From assembly GCA_004764695.1 (NCBI GenBank), contig SMSO01000032.1:5393483-5457482 (forward strand): a DNA stretch of 64,000 nt. The letters are read 5' to 3'. Each line of letters opens with the position of its first letter. Positions within the stretch are counted from its first letter, which is position 1. The notes beneath the pieces are model-generated. The model ran no database searches and was not told where the DNA came from. It worked only from the letters and a program-made list of their open reading frames with translations. The position numbers and the translations under genes were made by a program. Positions 22,147-31,890 of this stretch are shown here, in pieces. The DNA comes from Schizochytrium sp. TIO01 (taxonomy: Eukaryota > Sar > Bigyra > Thraustochytrida > Thraustochytriidae).

Positions 22147-22510
22147 CTGATGTTATATTTCCAGACACAAAATCAACTAAATCATACATACGTCTCCTAT
22201 GCTGATATTAGGAGGACATTTGTTACTCTTAGCTTGACGGAGAATCAGTGGTAATCTCATTTTAAGCCTTGGACCTTCCATTAGTGCACACCTTTCCTGA
22301 TGAGAACAAAAGAAACATTAAACATGTTTACTCTTGGGAACGCAAAGCGCGGCATTCAATCAGGAAGCCAAGCAACTAAGGTCTGAACAGGAGGCCTACA
22401 CAATAATCCTTTTGCAGTTTGTGTCACGTGTTTGTGCAAAGCTCTCGATAAGGAGTTGGTGCCAACAGAGAGACCAAAGCAAACTACATGAGCCCTGTGG
22501 ATTGTTTCTC
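22147..22510. other. Intergenic
   Basis: 364 bp between two plus-strand genes. An open frame continues upstream of the next start from a TTG at 22334, but no ATG lies in that extension. No motif recognised. Confidence 0.5.
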
Positions 22511-23434
22511 ATGGGCATACTCATCTGCGGTAGTGGAAAGGACCTCATACAGAACTGGGTTAATAAGCTTGTGTACAGTTTTGTTCAAAAACATCGAGAA
22601 GAGAGAGTAGATCTTGTGATTTATCACCATGGATCAAATTCATCTGAAGAAATACGTCTCATGTTCGCAAAGCTTGTGGATGACGGGGCTGGCAGATTTG
22701 TGCTGCATAATCTGGAAACACAAGAATCTTTGTTCCAAACAGTGAGTCGCCTTGCTCTTGCAGATACCATTTGCGTCGCAATTAATGCAACAGGTCTAGA
22801 TCCTATTTTTCAACTTCCCTGGACCCAGAGACGAAGAGTAATTGCAATACTTTCACCTTCTGGTGGTGCACACAATGCTTCTTGTATTAATGAGCTACGT
22901 CTTAGTTGCTTTGATTTCACCTTGCTGCTACCTGCAATAGTCGTAAATGGACCGGCAACTTCGAATCTTCTTGTAGAGGAAGCTTCACCAGTATGGCCTC
23001 CTGAATTTGTTCCCGGACGTTGTATAACAAGCGAAGATTTGGTACGCATTATTGAAGATTGCAGTCATCGGGGCAAACCATATCATAGGTTGTGTCGAAT
23101 CCCTAGAATGTATCTGCATGTGCACACATATAATCGTTCCTCATCAGCTCACTTCGCAGCCCCTTATCAACCAAAAATGACACGTATGCGAGAGTCCTAT
23201 GACGGAGTACTACTGAAGGCCCCGTTTTCACGCTGGGGAGGTCTGAAAGCTTCTGAAAGCAGAACAAATGGCGCCACCTACACAAGAAGAGATCAAAAGC
23301 AACCCTTAGGGGCACTTGTCTGCCTTGAAGGTAATATCATGCCGAAGAAGCTTCGCATGGAAAATCATACAGAAAATTTATTCGGGATTTTGCAGACAGC
23401 AGACAATGCGGATGCGCCTCGTGATCACAAATAA
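22511..23434 (+). CDS. Uncharacterised protein, possibly an atypical SDR (NAD(P)-binding Rossmann fold)
   Basis: 307 aa from ATG 22511, the first Met in the frame. The N-terminus ILICGSGKDLIQNWVNKLV followed by a second strand VDLVIYHH resembles a Rossmann beta-alpha-beta unit (G-S-G in the loop). Further strands follow (DTICVAINATG, RVIAIL). Later, FDFTLLLPAIVVNGPATSN and ITSEDLVRIIEDC resemble the 'D-[WF]-T-[IL]-[VL]-RP ... DGPATG ... ISR-x-D-[VL]-A' pattern of NmrA/flavin-reductase-like atypical SDRs. The C-terminal 90 residues are basic and probably disordered. No catalytic Tyr-x-x-x-Lys is apparent. It converges tail to tail with HFM1, with a 69-bp gap. The fold is inference; the gene itself is likely real. 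Confidence 0.6.
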   Translation: MGILICGSGKDLIQNWVNKLVYSFVQKHREERVDLVIYHHGSNSSEEIRLMFAKLVDDGAGRFVLHNLETQESLFQTVSRLALADTICVAINATGLDPIFQLPWTQRRRVIAILSPSGGAHNASCINELRLSCFDFTLLLPAIVVNGPATSNLLVEEASPVWPPEFVPGRCITSEDLVRIIEDCSHRGKPYHRLCRIPRMYLHVHTYNRSSSAHFAAPYQPKMTRMRESYDGVLLKAPFSRWGGLKASESRTNGATYTRRDQKQPLGALVCLEGNIMPKKLRMENHTENLFGILQTADNADAPRDHK

Positions 23435-23503
23435 GCGTATTAGAATGATCATTAATTACTTAACCTATACGTAGCAATTTTCAACTTTAAATCTCCTGTA
23501 GCA

Positions 23504-26500
23504 CTAGCCAAAAAAAACATCTTCAAAGTTGTCACCTACATCAGGCTCAAGAGCTTCCAAATCATCTTTCGTAGGCTCACACGGGCAAACATGTCCATTC
23601 GACTGCAGGACTTTATAAGAGCCTGCCGAAATTGAGTTAAAATTTGCTACTTGGGCAGCCTCGTTTGTTCCATCGACAGTGTACTGACATTCTTTCATAA
23701 AATTTTCTCGCAGCCTTGAAGAGATTGCGGGTCCGTCTTTCGGAGAGGTCATGTTTCCTCCGTGAGAGATTTCCAATGGAACGTGCATGACATGCGCTGG
23801 AGAATCTTGTACTTTTCGGATGTTTTTGAAGTTGTTGGGAATTGCTTGCTTTGCCTCTTCGGATATTGGCCTCGGCATGCTTGCTGATGATTTGCGAGCG
23901 ATCTTCAGTTGTCTCTGAAGGGGTGTCTCACATCGTTTTCCACCAATCAGGGGCACGTCTAAAGGCGCGCTCGAAAGGCTTATGTGAAGGGGCTTTGTAC
24001 TTGGTTTGATGATAGGAGAACAAAACCTGCTTACGTCTTGATCATGATTTGCCAATTGACTGACTGCCTTGAAAGATTCTCTGTTAGTGAACAACTTTTG
24101 TTTTTCAGCGCTAGTTGTTGTTGAAGAAAGATTTATTTCCTTGGTGAAGTCTTTCTGTGCATCAGACAAAACTCGCTGATCAATGCTTCTTGGAGGAAAG
24201 TACCTGTCAATTGTTTTTACCTTCGCGCTGACAGGCGAAGCATATAACTTTTGTCGCTCTTGAGCACCATTTGTAATAGCAAAACTATTTTGGTCACGTG
24301 TTATTGGTTGTTTACTGGGAGGTTTGTTCAGTTTACTAACATGACAAGCGGATGTAGACTTTCGTTTTGGAGCTTTAATGGAGGAAGATCTGACTTTTCT
24401 TTGCTCCTTGGGTTTTTGATCAACTAGTTGCAGCACATGCAGCGGTGTTTTATGTCCAGGGGCATTAGGAACGGATATTATATCCGAATTCACAACTTGA
24501 AGACCAAGCATATCAAGAGTGAAGTCAATGCCATGGAACTTGGGGTGTATTGCAAAAAGACGCAGAGGAGTTCCTGGAGATGTTTCAAACATGATTGGTG
24601 GGGATCGCGATGTCATGTAAGCTGACGCTAAGAGAGTATACTTACTTGTAACAAAGACTTCGTACCCGGACACTGGCACTGTACCCTGGATCAGAGACAC
24701 ACAGTGTTTACCATGAACAATGGAGATCTGCAAAGTACATTTTGATTCTACAAGCTGTTTCGCTTGCTCTGCAATCTTAGAAGCCCGTGTAGGTCCAATC
24801 TCATTCTGAAAAGTGTCTGGCATATATGTACAAACACGCAATAGTTGACTCAAGGTATGTGCGCCAAGCTCATGTAATTTAGCGATTGTTTTGGCTCCCA
24901 CAAAGGGGAGTTGCAAGAGTTCACCTGCTGAAGGCCATGAACGAGTTTCAAAACAACGAAGCAAAAGCTGAAGGTTAACGGCCACAGAAGATTTGAGAAG
25001 GATTTTAGCACACCCTAAGAGACTGCGAAGTAGCCTTATACCCTCAGTCTGTACATAGAGCAGTTCTTCACGTAAAGTACTATCTTTGGGAGCAGGTATA
25101 TCTCGGGCAAGGCTTGCTTGAATAAGTTGAAAAACCTTATCCTGTGCTGAATTGACACGATCGATATTTTTTCTCCCACGAAAACGCCCAAGCCGCCAGC
25201 TTACTTCATTTAGCCACAATTTCTGGTCCCTACGTAGCTGTATTTGTTCATAAAACTCCGATGCCGAAGCAAGTATTTTAACGATAGCAGAGATACTAGC
25301 ATCATCATCTAGCTCAAATAAATTTTGGATAGGAGGGAGAAGGCCGCCATCTGTCTCAGGGTGCAAACTACGGAAAAAGGACAAGCCTGTGCTAAGCCGT
25401 AAACTTTGAGAGCAAATCCAAGCCCCAAGATCTGTAACGCAAAGTGTCCTTGAGTCAGTTAATACAAGACACTCGTTCAAACGCATTGCCTTCAAATGGG
25501 TAGAGACAACGGCCTTCAGACGAGACTTCTCTGCAATGCTTACTCCACGCTCGACAAAAAAGAAAGTGGTTTCTAACCACGCATAAGCATCTGAAAATGT
25601 AGTAATTGCACCTAGATGAATTTCATGCAAGAGCGCCTCTTGCAAGTCGGTCTCCAAGACACTTTTTACTCTCTCAGAACCGGATAAAATACTTTCAAAC
25701 CTTGCCTTGTCGCCTGGATGAGTCATGATAATGGCATATCCTGAAGTATCAAGCCCAAAGCGACCTGCACGCCCAGTCATTTGTAAGATATTTGAAATGG
25801 AAAGCTCTTCCATTCCGCGAGATGGACCACGGTACGCTTTGGTGCCTTTAATAATAACAAGGTGAGCTGGCAAATTAATGCCTTGCGCGAGGGTAGATGT
25901 GCAAACTAAAACTGACAGAAGACCTTGACGAAATAGTTCCTCTACACAAACTTGATCGTTTGTAGACAACTCTGCAGTATGCCAAGCAACTCCTGCACGC
26001 TGAATGCACAAGGACAGGGCGCTATCCTTAATCTTGCTTAGAGCAGTTTTATTGCGATGTTCTACCTGGTTTGGCGTAAGCCTGATGCGCTCTTGTCGGT
26101 GGTCTGAGAGCAATTCTGCTGTTTGCCTTGCTCCTTTGCGACTTGTGCAAAACACCATTGCAGGTTTGCCTTGAGAATACTGTGCAATAAGCGTATGGAT
26201 ATGCGAATTCATTTCACGATGCAAGGTGAACTCGTTCTGACGAGGAGAGCCATAGGTGTAAACTCGGGTCTCAAGAGGACAAGGACGAAACTCTGGCCCA
26301 AAGATTAAAACCCCCCGCGGAACTGGGGCTCCTAACCATCGCGCAAGGTCGTGCGTATTGGGAAGAGTCCCTGAAGCCGCTGCGAAACGAATTGGGGGTA
26401 GCGTTGTCGTCAATAGGCGTCTAATGAATTGGAGACGCGAAACAACAATTTCAAGGACAGCCCCACGCCGTTCCTCAGACAGAAGATGGATCTCATCCAT

Positions 26501-27069
26501 TATCACGAGATCAAGATTTTCAAAAAATATTTCATAGCTTGACCACTTCCGCGTCATATGTTCAAGCTTCTCAGGAGTGAAGACGATTACATTTGCATCA
26601 TCAAGCATCCGCTGGCTTACACGCTTGTCACTTGTGGCGGCTATACATTTCACACCGTGCCGACCAAACTGCTCGTTCCAGTCCTCCACAACTTGTCTAC
26701 AAAGTGCCCGGGTTGGGGCCAAGAATATAGCCTTGCGACGAAAAATAACACAGCTACCTGTTACAAGCGATGAATCATGCAATTATTGAACGCGTAGAAC
26801 TAGCAGTGAGTCTTTCGCGTTCGCACAAGGCCTTCACAAAGGCTTTCGTCTAGCCAAAACTCCGTCTCAGAATCCCAGCAGCTATGGTAGGTTTTCCAAT
26901 GCAGAAACTTACGAATCATCGCCATAGCAAGCACCAGTGACTTGCCGCTGGAGGTTGGTGCCGACAGCACGAATGAGATGCCGTCGTCCAGAGCCACGGG
27001 TCGACACGCAATCTGCATCGCGTTCAGCTTCGCTGGCAGCCAGTCTCCATCGTGCAAATCATCCATCAT
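23504..27069 (-). CDS. HFM1: Ski2-type DNA helicase HFM1/MER3
   Basis: ATP-dependent 3'-5' DNA helicase of the HFM1/MER3 family, which stabilises recombination intermediates and promotes meiotic crossovers. Exons 27069-26913 and 26757-23504 are joined across a 155-bp phase-1 intron (GTAAGT...AACAG), giving 1136 aa. Motif I is APTSSGKS (residues 37-44), Ia LAPTRALCRQ, motif II DEIH (140-143) followed by LLSEERRGAVLEIVVSRL, motif III SGT, motif IV KPAMVFCTSRKGARQ, motif V STLAQGINLPAHLVIIKG and motif VI QMTGRAGRFGLD. A winged-helix region and a Sec63-like domain (LLQLPFVGAKTIAKLHELGA) follow. The last 350 or so residues look disordered and contain VKTIDRYF, a PIP-box-like motif. The ATG (27069, Met-Met) gives a very short N-terminus before motif I, so an upstream exon may be missing. 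Confidence 0.92.
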
Positions 27070-27901
27070 GCGCTGCAATTGCTTCGATCGAATTCGAATT
27101 TGAATTTTAATTTTCAAAAAGGCAGGAAAGATTCAAATTTTGGCAACCCTTGTTATCTTTTGAGAGAAGTAGTTCAAGTTAAATACGGAGACATACATAC
27201 ATACATAAGGACAAGTTCGGAACTAAAGCAGTGAGGAGAGAATGTTTGAAAATAGGATACATAGTGTACAGAAATCAATAATAGTATACAGGAGGCGCCA
27301 GCGGAGGGGCGCGGCGAAAGAGACGGCAGAGATCCTCTAGGTCACAAAGTGGGTGAACTTGTGTATGTAGAAGAGTATCTGTAAATCCAAAAAAGGTTTT
27401 GATGAAACACCCAGTGAAAGTTAGTTATGCAGTTCAATATATCGCAAACTCGATTTTGCACCCGATTCAATCCCACCAAACCCCCAGGATGATTGATACA
27501 CAAAGTGCAAGAAAGCAAAAGGTCAGCATGTTAAATTATTGATGTGCTGTTGAGAGAGCCCCTCAGATTGCAGTTAAAAAATAAGCAATCATCATGATAG
27601 TTGAATATCAGACAGCTCCAGAAATGTGATCCTCCTTGGGGAATACTCAACAACATCAACACAAATATGAACAGACAGATCAGACCATATTCGCATGCAA
27701 GCGCTTGTGACACATCTTACGCATTCCCTCAGTTCTCCAAAATGATGTCCGCACGTAGTCAATTACTCGGAGCAGATCTTGATTTATGGTTTGTCCTCCT
27801 TGGGGTATGTATGCGTATCGCTTTGGCACTGCTAGAAGGGGTTTTCCCTTTTAGCTCGGATGTGTTTAGAATCCAGGTTGATATGTATGAATGTATGAGT
27901 C
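27070..27901. promoter_or_regulatory. Divergent upstream region of HFM1
   Basis: 0.8 kb between HFM1 and a small plus-strand frame. It contains a short ACAT repeat near 27192-27207 and no clear gene. Plus-strand codons upstream of 27902 stay open (27601 on), but from a non-conserved AT-rich stretch. Confidence 0.4.
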
Positions 27902-28174
27902 ATGGCAGGCGCACCCCCTGCTCCAGACGGCTTCGAGAAATGGCCCTCCCTTGCCCCGAAAGGCATGGGAGATCCGAGCTCTGGGCGCATCCCGCACTTG
28001 TACCGCGAACGGCTCAAGCGCACGCAGGCAGACTTCTTGCCCACCAAGTCTCACAGAGCGCAAGGCCCTTTGCTCTGGCACCGGCATGAAAGTCACGGCG
28101 GCGTTTATTCGCTTCCCGCTCCAAAACGGAGCCAAAGATGCGGCGCCTCGCGACTGATTAAAGGTGCTGCCTGA
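27902..28174 (+). CDS. Small GC-rich hypothetical protein (90 aa)
   Basis: ATG 27902 to TGA 28172-28174. Codons are strongly GC-rich at third positions, whereas both flanks are AT-rich. The predicted protein is basic and Pro/Gly-rich: MAGAPPAPDGFEKWPSLAPK near the start, then RIPHLYRERLKRTQADFLPT and LLWHRHESHGGVYSLPAP. It has no membrane segment or signal peptide. I do not recognise it. Size and composition would fit a small mitochondrial or ribosome-associated subunit, but that is a guess. The frame could extend through an intron near its 3' end. It diverges from HFM1 and sits 0.9 kb upstream of EIF2B2. Confidence 0.4.
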   Translation: MAGAPPAPDGFEKWPSLAPKGMGDPSSGRIPHLYRERLKRTQADFLPTKSHRAQGPLLWHRHESHGGVYSLPAPKRSQRCGASRLIKGAA

Positions 28175-29109
28175 CCCAGGCTTCTTCATCACTAAACCAA
28201 CCCTAACCATCAAAACTTGAACATTTCCAGCAACGTTTACCCGGTCTGCATAGATGAGCAATCAAACACAGCTCATGATCCTATCTCGAAAAAGATTCAG
28301 ATAATCCATATCGATCACGACCATCAAAGATCGCCGTGCCCAGAACGGAGGCGATCGAACCGATTTCGCAATTTTTCATGGGGACCATGTTATACTTGCT
28401 TACTCTACCAGATCTCGCCACACTACACCTCACGAAACCCAACCATACGTACCTCCTCATAGCTTACTGCTCATTCGCCGCGCCGCACAGCCGCCATCGG
28501 CGACGGATTCGATCTCATTTTGAGATTCGGGTTTGCTGCGAAGGATTTGCTTTCTGCAGCGCCCTTCCCTTGGCTCCAAGCCCCTCGCCACCACGCAATC
28601 CCTCCTAACCTCCTACCTATCCCAAACTATACTAGTCGTTCCATTACGTTTCAATGTGTTCTTTGACACATTTGCTTGGTCCCCCTCTTCACTGTGGTTG
28701 GCGCCGATTTTGCGGCCACAGGCAGACTTTGGCGGTTTCTGGAGAATCAGTTTCCGGTGCTCCTGGCAAGGGAAGATGCGTTCTGGAAGCACATTGTAGT
28801 TTGTGAGTCCTCTGGTAGGTTATTTACGTGGTGTGACATAAGATGGTGATGACAGCATTGGATAGAAGAGAATAAGATTAAAGAGGCCTAACAAAGAGGT
28901 CTAAAACACCTAGCTCTGCGAAGCCCTATTTGGCGCCTACTGCTCAAGCGGAGATCCCTCGCGACCAGTGGTGCGGGAGCGCGCGAGCAGCTGCATTCGC
29001 GCGAGTTGAAGTGAGAGCACTTGCGTGAATTCTCTTCGGAGGGTTTTTTGATAAGGTTAGAACCACCTCCAATCAGTTTCGACGCGTCTCCGGCGCAGAC
29101 TTGGCCATC
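28175..29109. other. Intergenic upstream of EIF2B2
   Basis: 0.9 kb. Several short overlapping plus-strand frames lack family resemblance. The last 200 bp, GC-richer, probably hold the EIF2B2 promoter and leader. No motif can be named. Confidence 0.5.
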
Positions 29110-30351
29110 ATGGCAGAGATTGTCGCCGCTCAGGCCGACGCTGAGCGCCGTGGCGCCGCTGCGAGAGATGGTGAGCGCAATGCCAACGAAGAAGCGGATG
29201 CTGCTGCCTTGGAGGCCATCCTGAACTCCTCGGACTCTACTCGCGATCTTGCGAGGCGCATGGATGACCTCGTAACCAGACTCAAGCGCCGGAGGTTCAA
29301 GTCCTCTTTTGAGCTCACGAGAGAAACTCTTCGTTTAGTTCGACTTTTGGTCAACGTCAAGAAATGGTCCGGACCTCGCGAGATGCTTCAGGTTGTCAGA
29401 GCATTTGGGCGTCGTCTTGTCAAAGCTCGCCCTGTTGAACTCGTGGTCGGAAACGTTTTCCGTCGTGTTATCCATATGGTCAAGGAAGAATATTTCCGTA
29501 TGCTCAAGGAAACTCAAGATGAAGCGCTCACAGAGGCAGCCACAACTGGAAAGCTTGTGAATGCCCTTGATCCCAAGGGTAATATCTTGCCTAACCGCGA
29601 TCTTGGAATTCGTATTGAAAACATGTCAGATACTCCGGACTGGAACGTGCGCAATGCTGCTGTAGAGGGTATCACTGAGATCCTCGAGGAGATGGAGAAC
29701 CTTGTGGAACCAATCTCAACGCAAGCATTGGACCACATCCACGCCAATGAGACGATTCTAGTGTATGGCGAGTCAGAGACAGTTTTTGTCTTCCTCAAGG
29801 CTGCTCGCCGCAAGCGTGACTTTCGCGTGATTGTGGCGGAGGCTTCTCCCGAATATGGTGGTCAGCGCATGGCCGATCGCCTCAGTTCTGCAGACCCTGC
29901 CCGTCCTGGAGATCGTAGCATTCCTACCATGGTTATTCCGGACTCCAATATCTTCGCCATTATGCCTCGTGTAAACAAGGTCATCATTGGCACTCGCGCC
30001 GTTATGGCGAACGGCGGGCTCATCGCGGAAGCTGGTATGCACATGGTGGCTCTCGCTGCACGTGAACATGCTGTGCCTGTCATGTGTGTCACAGGTCTCT
30101 ACAAGCTCTGTCCGTTGTTCCCATACAACCGTGATTCCTTTATTGATCTGAAGAGTCCGGGTCCCACTTTGCCTTACGCAAGCTTGGGCGAGTTGTCCGA
30201 TAGCATTCAGGTGTTGACCCCCACCTGCGACTATGTCCCTCCTGAGCTCGTAGACGTGCTCATCACCAACAACGGCCCTCATCAGCCCAGCTATGTGTAT
30301 AGGTTACTCTCTGAGCAATACGACACTAACGCTGAAGAGGATCTCATGTAA
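29110..30351 (+). CDS. EIF2B2: Translation initiation factor eIF2B subunit beta
   Basis: Regulatory beta subunit of eIF2B, the guanine-nucleotide exchange factor that recharges eIF2 with GTP in the cytosol. With alpha and delta it senses phosphorylated eIF2. It is a single exon of 413 aa from ATG 29110; an in-frame TTG lies nine bases upstream. The N-terminal helical domain has FELTRETLRLVRLLVN. The Rossmann-like C-terminal domain has ILVYGESETVFVFLKAA, FRVIVAEASPEYGGQRMA, VIPDSNIFAIMPRVNKVIIG, RAVMANGGLIAEAG and the end signature CDYVPPELVDVLITNNG, PSYVYRLLSEQY. These are diagnostic of the beta subunit rather than alpha or delta. It faces the minus-strand C9orf85-like gene tail to tail, 0.7 kb away. 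Confidence 0.97.
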   Translation: MAEIVAAQADAERRGAAARDGERNANEEADAAALEAILNSSDSTRDLARRMDDLVTRLKRRRFKSSFELTRETLRLVRLLVNVKKWSGPREMLQVVRAFGRRLVKARPVELVVGNVFRRVIHMVKEEYFRMLKETQDEALTEAATTGKLVNALDPKGNILPNRDLGIRIENMSDTPDWNVRNAAVEGITEILEEMENLVEPISTQALDHIHANETILVYGESETVFVFLKAARRKRDFRVIVAEASPEYGGQRMADRLSSADPARPGDRSIPTMVIPDSNIFAIMPRVNKVIIGTRAVMANGGLIAEAGMHMVALAAREHAVPVMCVTGLYKLCPLFPYNRDSFIDLKSPGPTLPYASLGELSDSIQVLTPTCDYVPPELVDVLITNNGPHQPSYVYRLLSEQYDTNAEEDLM

Positions 30352-31032
30352 TACTTTGCAGAATGGAAAGCTCCTTTTCTTTACATCTCTCAATTCCCTC
30401 GCTTCGTCTCAACTAATCCCCTCAATCATCACCCATAATAATCAAAATCATCTCCTTGTTTATGTCTGATTAAATACGTTTCCTATATCATATTGATGAG
30501 TAAAGGACCCTCGCACCCTTTGTATTTTAAAAGTACATCGTGTAATTTACAGCCATTTCATCTCTGGTGAAATTTCCTTATGATTAGTATAGTAGATTTT
30601 TGGCAGACAACTATGTTGTACAATAAATTGTCAAGCTACGCCTTTGGGCGGTAAGACGAAGTTCACTGAGTTCGTCTTTCTTTAGTGTAATTATGGTAAA
30701 ATATGAATATATGTGCGATCCTGATTAATACAACTACTAGAATAAGAGTTAAGCATTTGACAGTGCCAACCACGGAGCTCTCATTGACAGAATTTATTAA
30801 GATTAGATAGAGACAATTCAAACAAAAAATCATGATACGAGCAGTGATCGTCATCGATACAGCAAAGGAAATTAGAGGTAACGAAAGTCACGAAATTTTG
30901 ATATTGTTTAGTTCTAAAGGATTACACACGAAAAGTTATAAAGGGGCGAAAAGAAGGAGTCAAGGATCCTACATGCTTGAAAATCAGCAAAAGCAGTACT
31001 CAATAAATCAGACCAATCAGATCATCAAAGGT
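30352..31032. other. Intergenic, convergent 3' ends
   Basis: 681 bp, A/T-rich, fitting two 3' untranslated regions. No gene seen. Confidence 0.6.
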
Positions 31033-31890
31033 TTAAGCCGTCGACTGGTCAACGGTCTCCTGTGCAGGCGGAACAGGTGCCTCAGTCGAGGTTGCCGCAG
31101 GAGTAGTAGTAGCAGTAGACGCAGCAGCAGAAGCCTGATCAGCGAATTTGACCTGCTTTGGGCTCGCCTTTACAGCACTCTCTGCAGCCTCACTCTTGGC
31201 ATCATCCTCATCATCGTTTTCGTCCTCCTCGCCCTCCTCATTATCCTCATCGTCAGCGCTATCATCTTCGTCGTTTGCATCGTCATTGTCATCATCGTTT
31301 GCATCATTGTCATCATTGTTTTCGTCATCACTTTCCTCACCATCATTTTCCTCACCATCATCATCATCATCTTCTTCTTCTTCTTCTTCTTCATCCTCAC
31401 GGCTAATCTCCTTGATAACAAAGACGCCGTCCTCCTGCTTGTAGATTGCAATGGTGCCATCATCGAGTTTACGCAAGATAGATCTGCGTTCTCTCTCGCG
31501 GAGTGTGGCGACGTAGCGCTCAATCTCACGGGCGTTCGCTCGAGGGAGCATGGCAAGATCTCCGCTTCCCTTGCTGCTTTGAGGCAAAGGATCTACGCAG
31601 ATCGGACACACATGTTTTCCTTTAGCGCAATCGTCGCAGAGTTTGTGATAAGCCCTCGTGACAGTATGCTCCTTCTCACAGAGCACGCACTTGCGGGCCG
31701 TCTTGATGGGCTTGTACTTGCGGAATTTCTTGCGCCATTCGATCTTCTCGTCACACCTTTGGCAAAGTCCGTGGTGCTGGATCGAGAGAATGTTGAGCGT
31801 CTTCTTCGAGTTCTTGTTGTGCTTGAAGGCAAAGCTGTTCTGGTGCTTTTGGCCACGAGACCGGCCCCGATCTCCGCGAGCCGTCGACAT
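31033..31890 (-). CDS. C9orf85: C9orf85-like (DUF2039) zinc-ribbon protein with long acidic tail
   Basis: 285 aa from ATG 31890; 15 in-frame codons upstream begin only at TTG. The N-terminus (RGQKHQNSFAFKHNKNSK) and the cysteine pairs at residues 43/46, 68/71, 85/88 and 95/98 (GLCQRCDEKIEWRKKFRKYK, KCVLC, LCDDC, VCPIC) match the DUF2039 family to which human C9orf85 belongs. They would bind two or more zinc ions. Human C9orf85 is about half this length. The extra C-terminal half here is a run of Glu/Asp/Asn (about 165-235) followed by an Ala/Thr/Pro tail, encoded by GAA/GAT/GAC repeats. The function of the family is not established. The long opposite-strand frame is an artefact of those repeats. 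Confidence 0.85.
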   Translation of the reverse strand: MSTARGDRGRSRGQKHQNSFAFKHNKNSKKTLNILSIQHHGLCQRCDEKIEWRKKFRKYKPIKTARKCVLCEKEHTVTRAYHKLCDDCAKGKHVCPICVDPLPQSSKGSGDLAMLPRANAREIERYVATLRERERRSILRKLDDGTIAIYKQEDGVFVIKEISREDEEEEEEEDDDDDGEENDGEESDDENNDDNDANDDDNDDANDEDDSADDEDNEEGEEDENDDEDDAKSEAAESAVKASPKQVKFADQASAAASTATTTPAATSTEAPVPPAQETVDQSTA

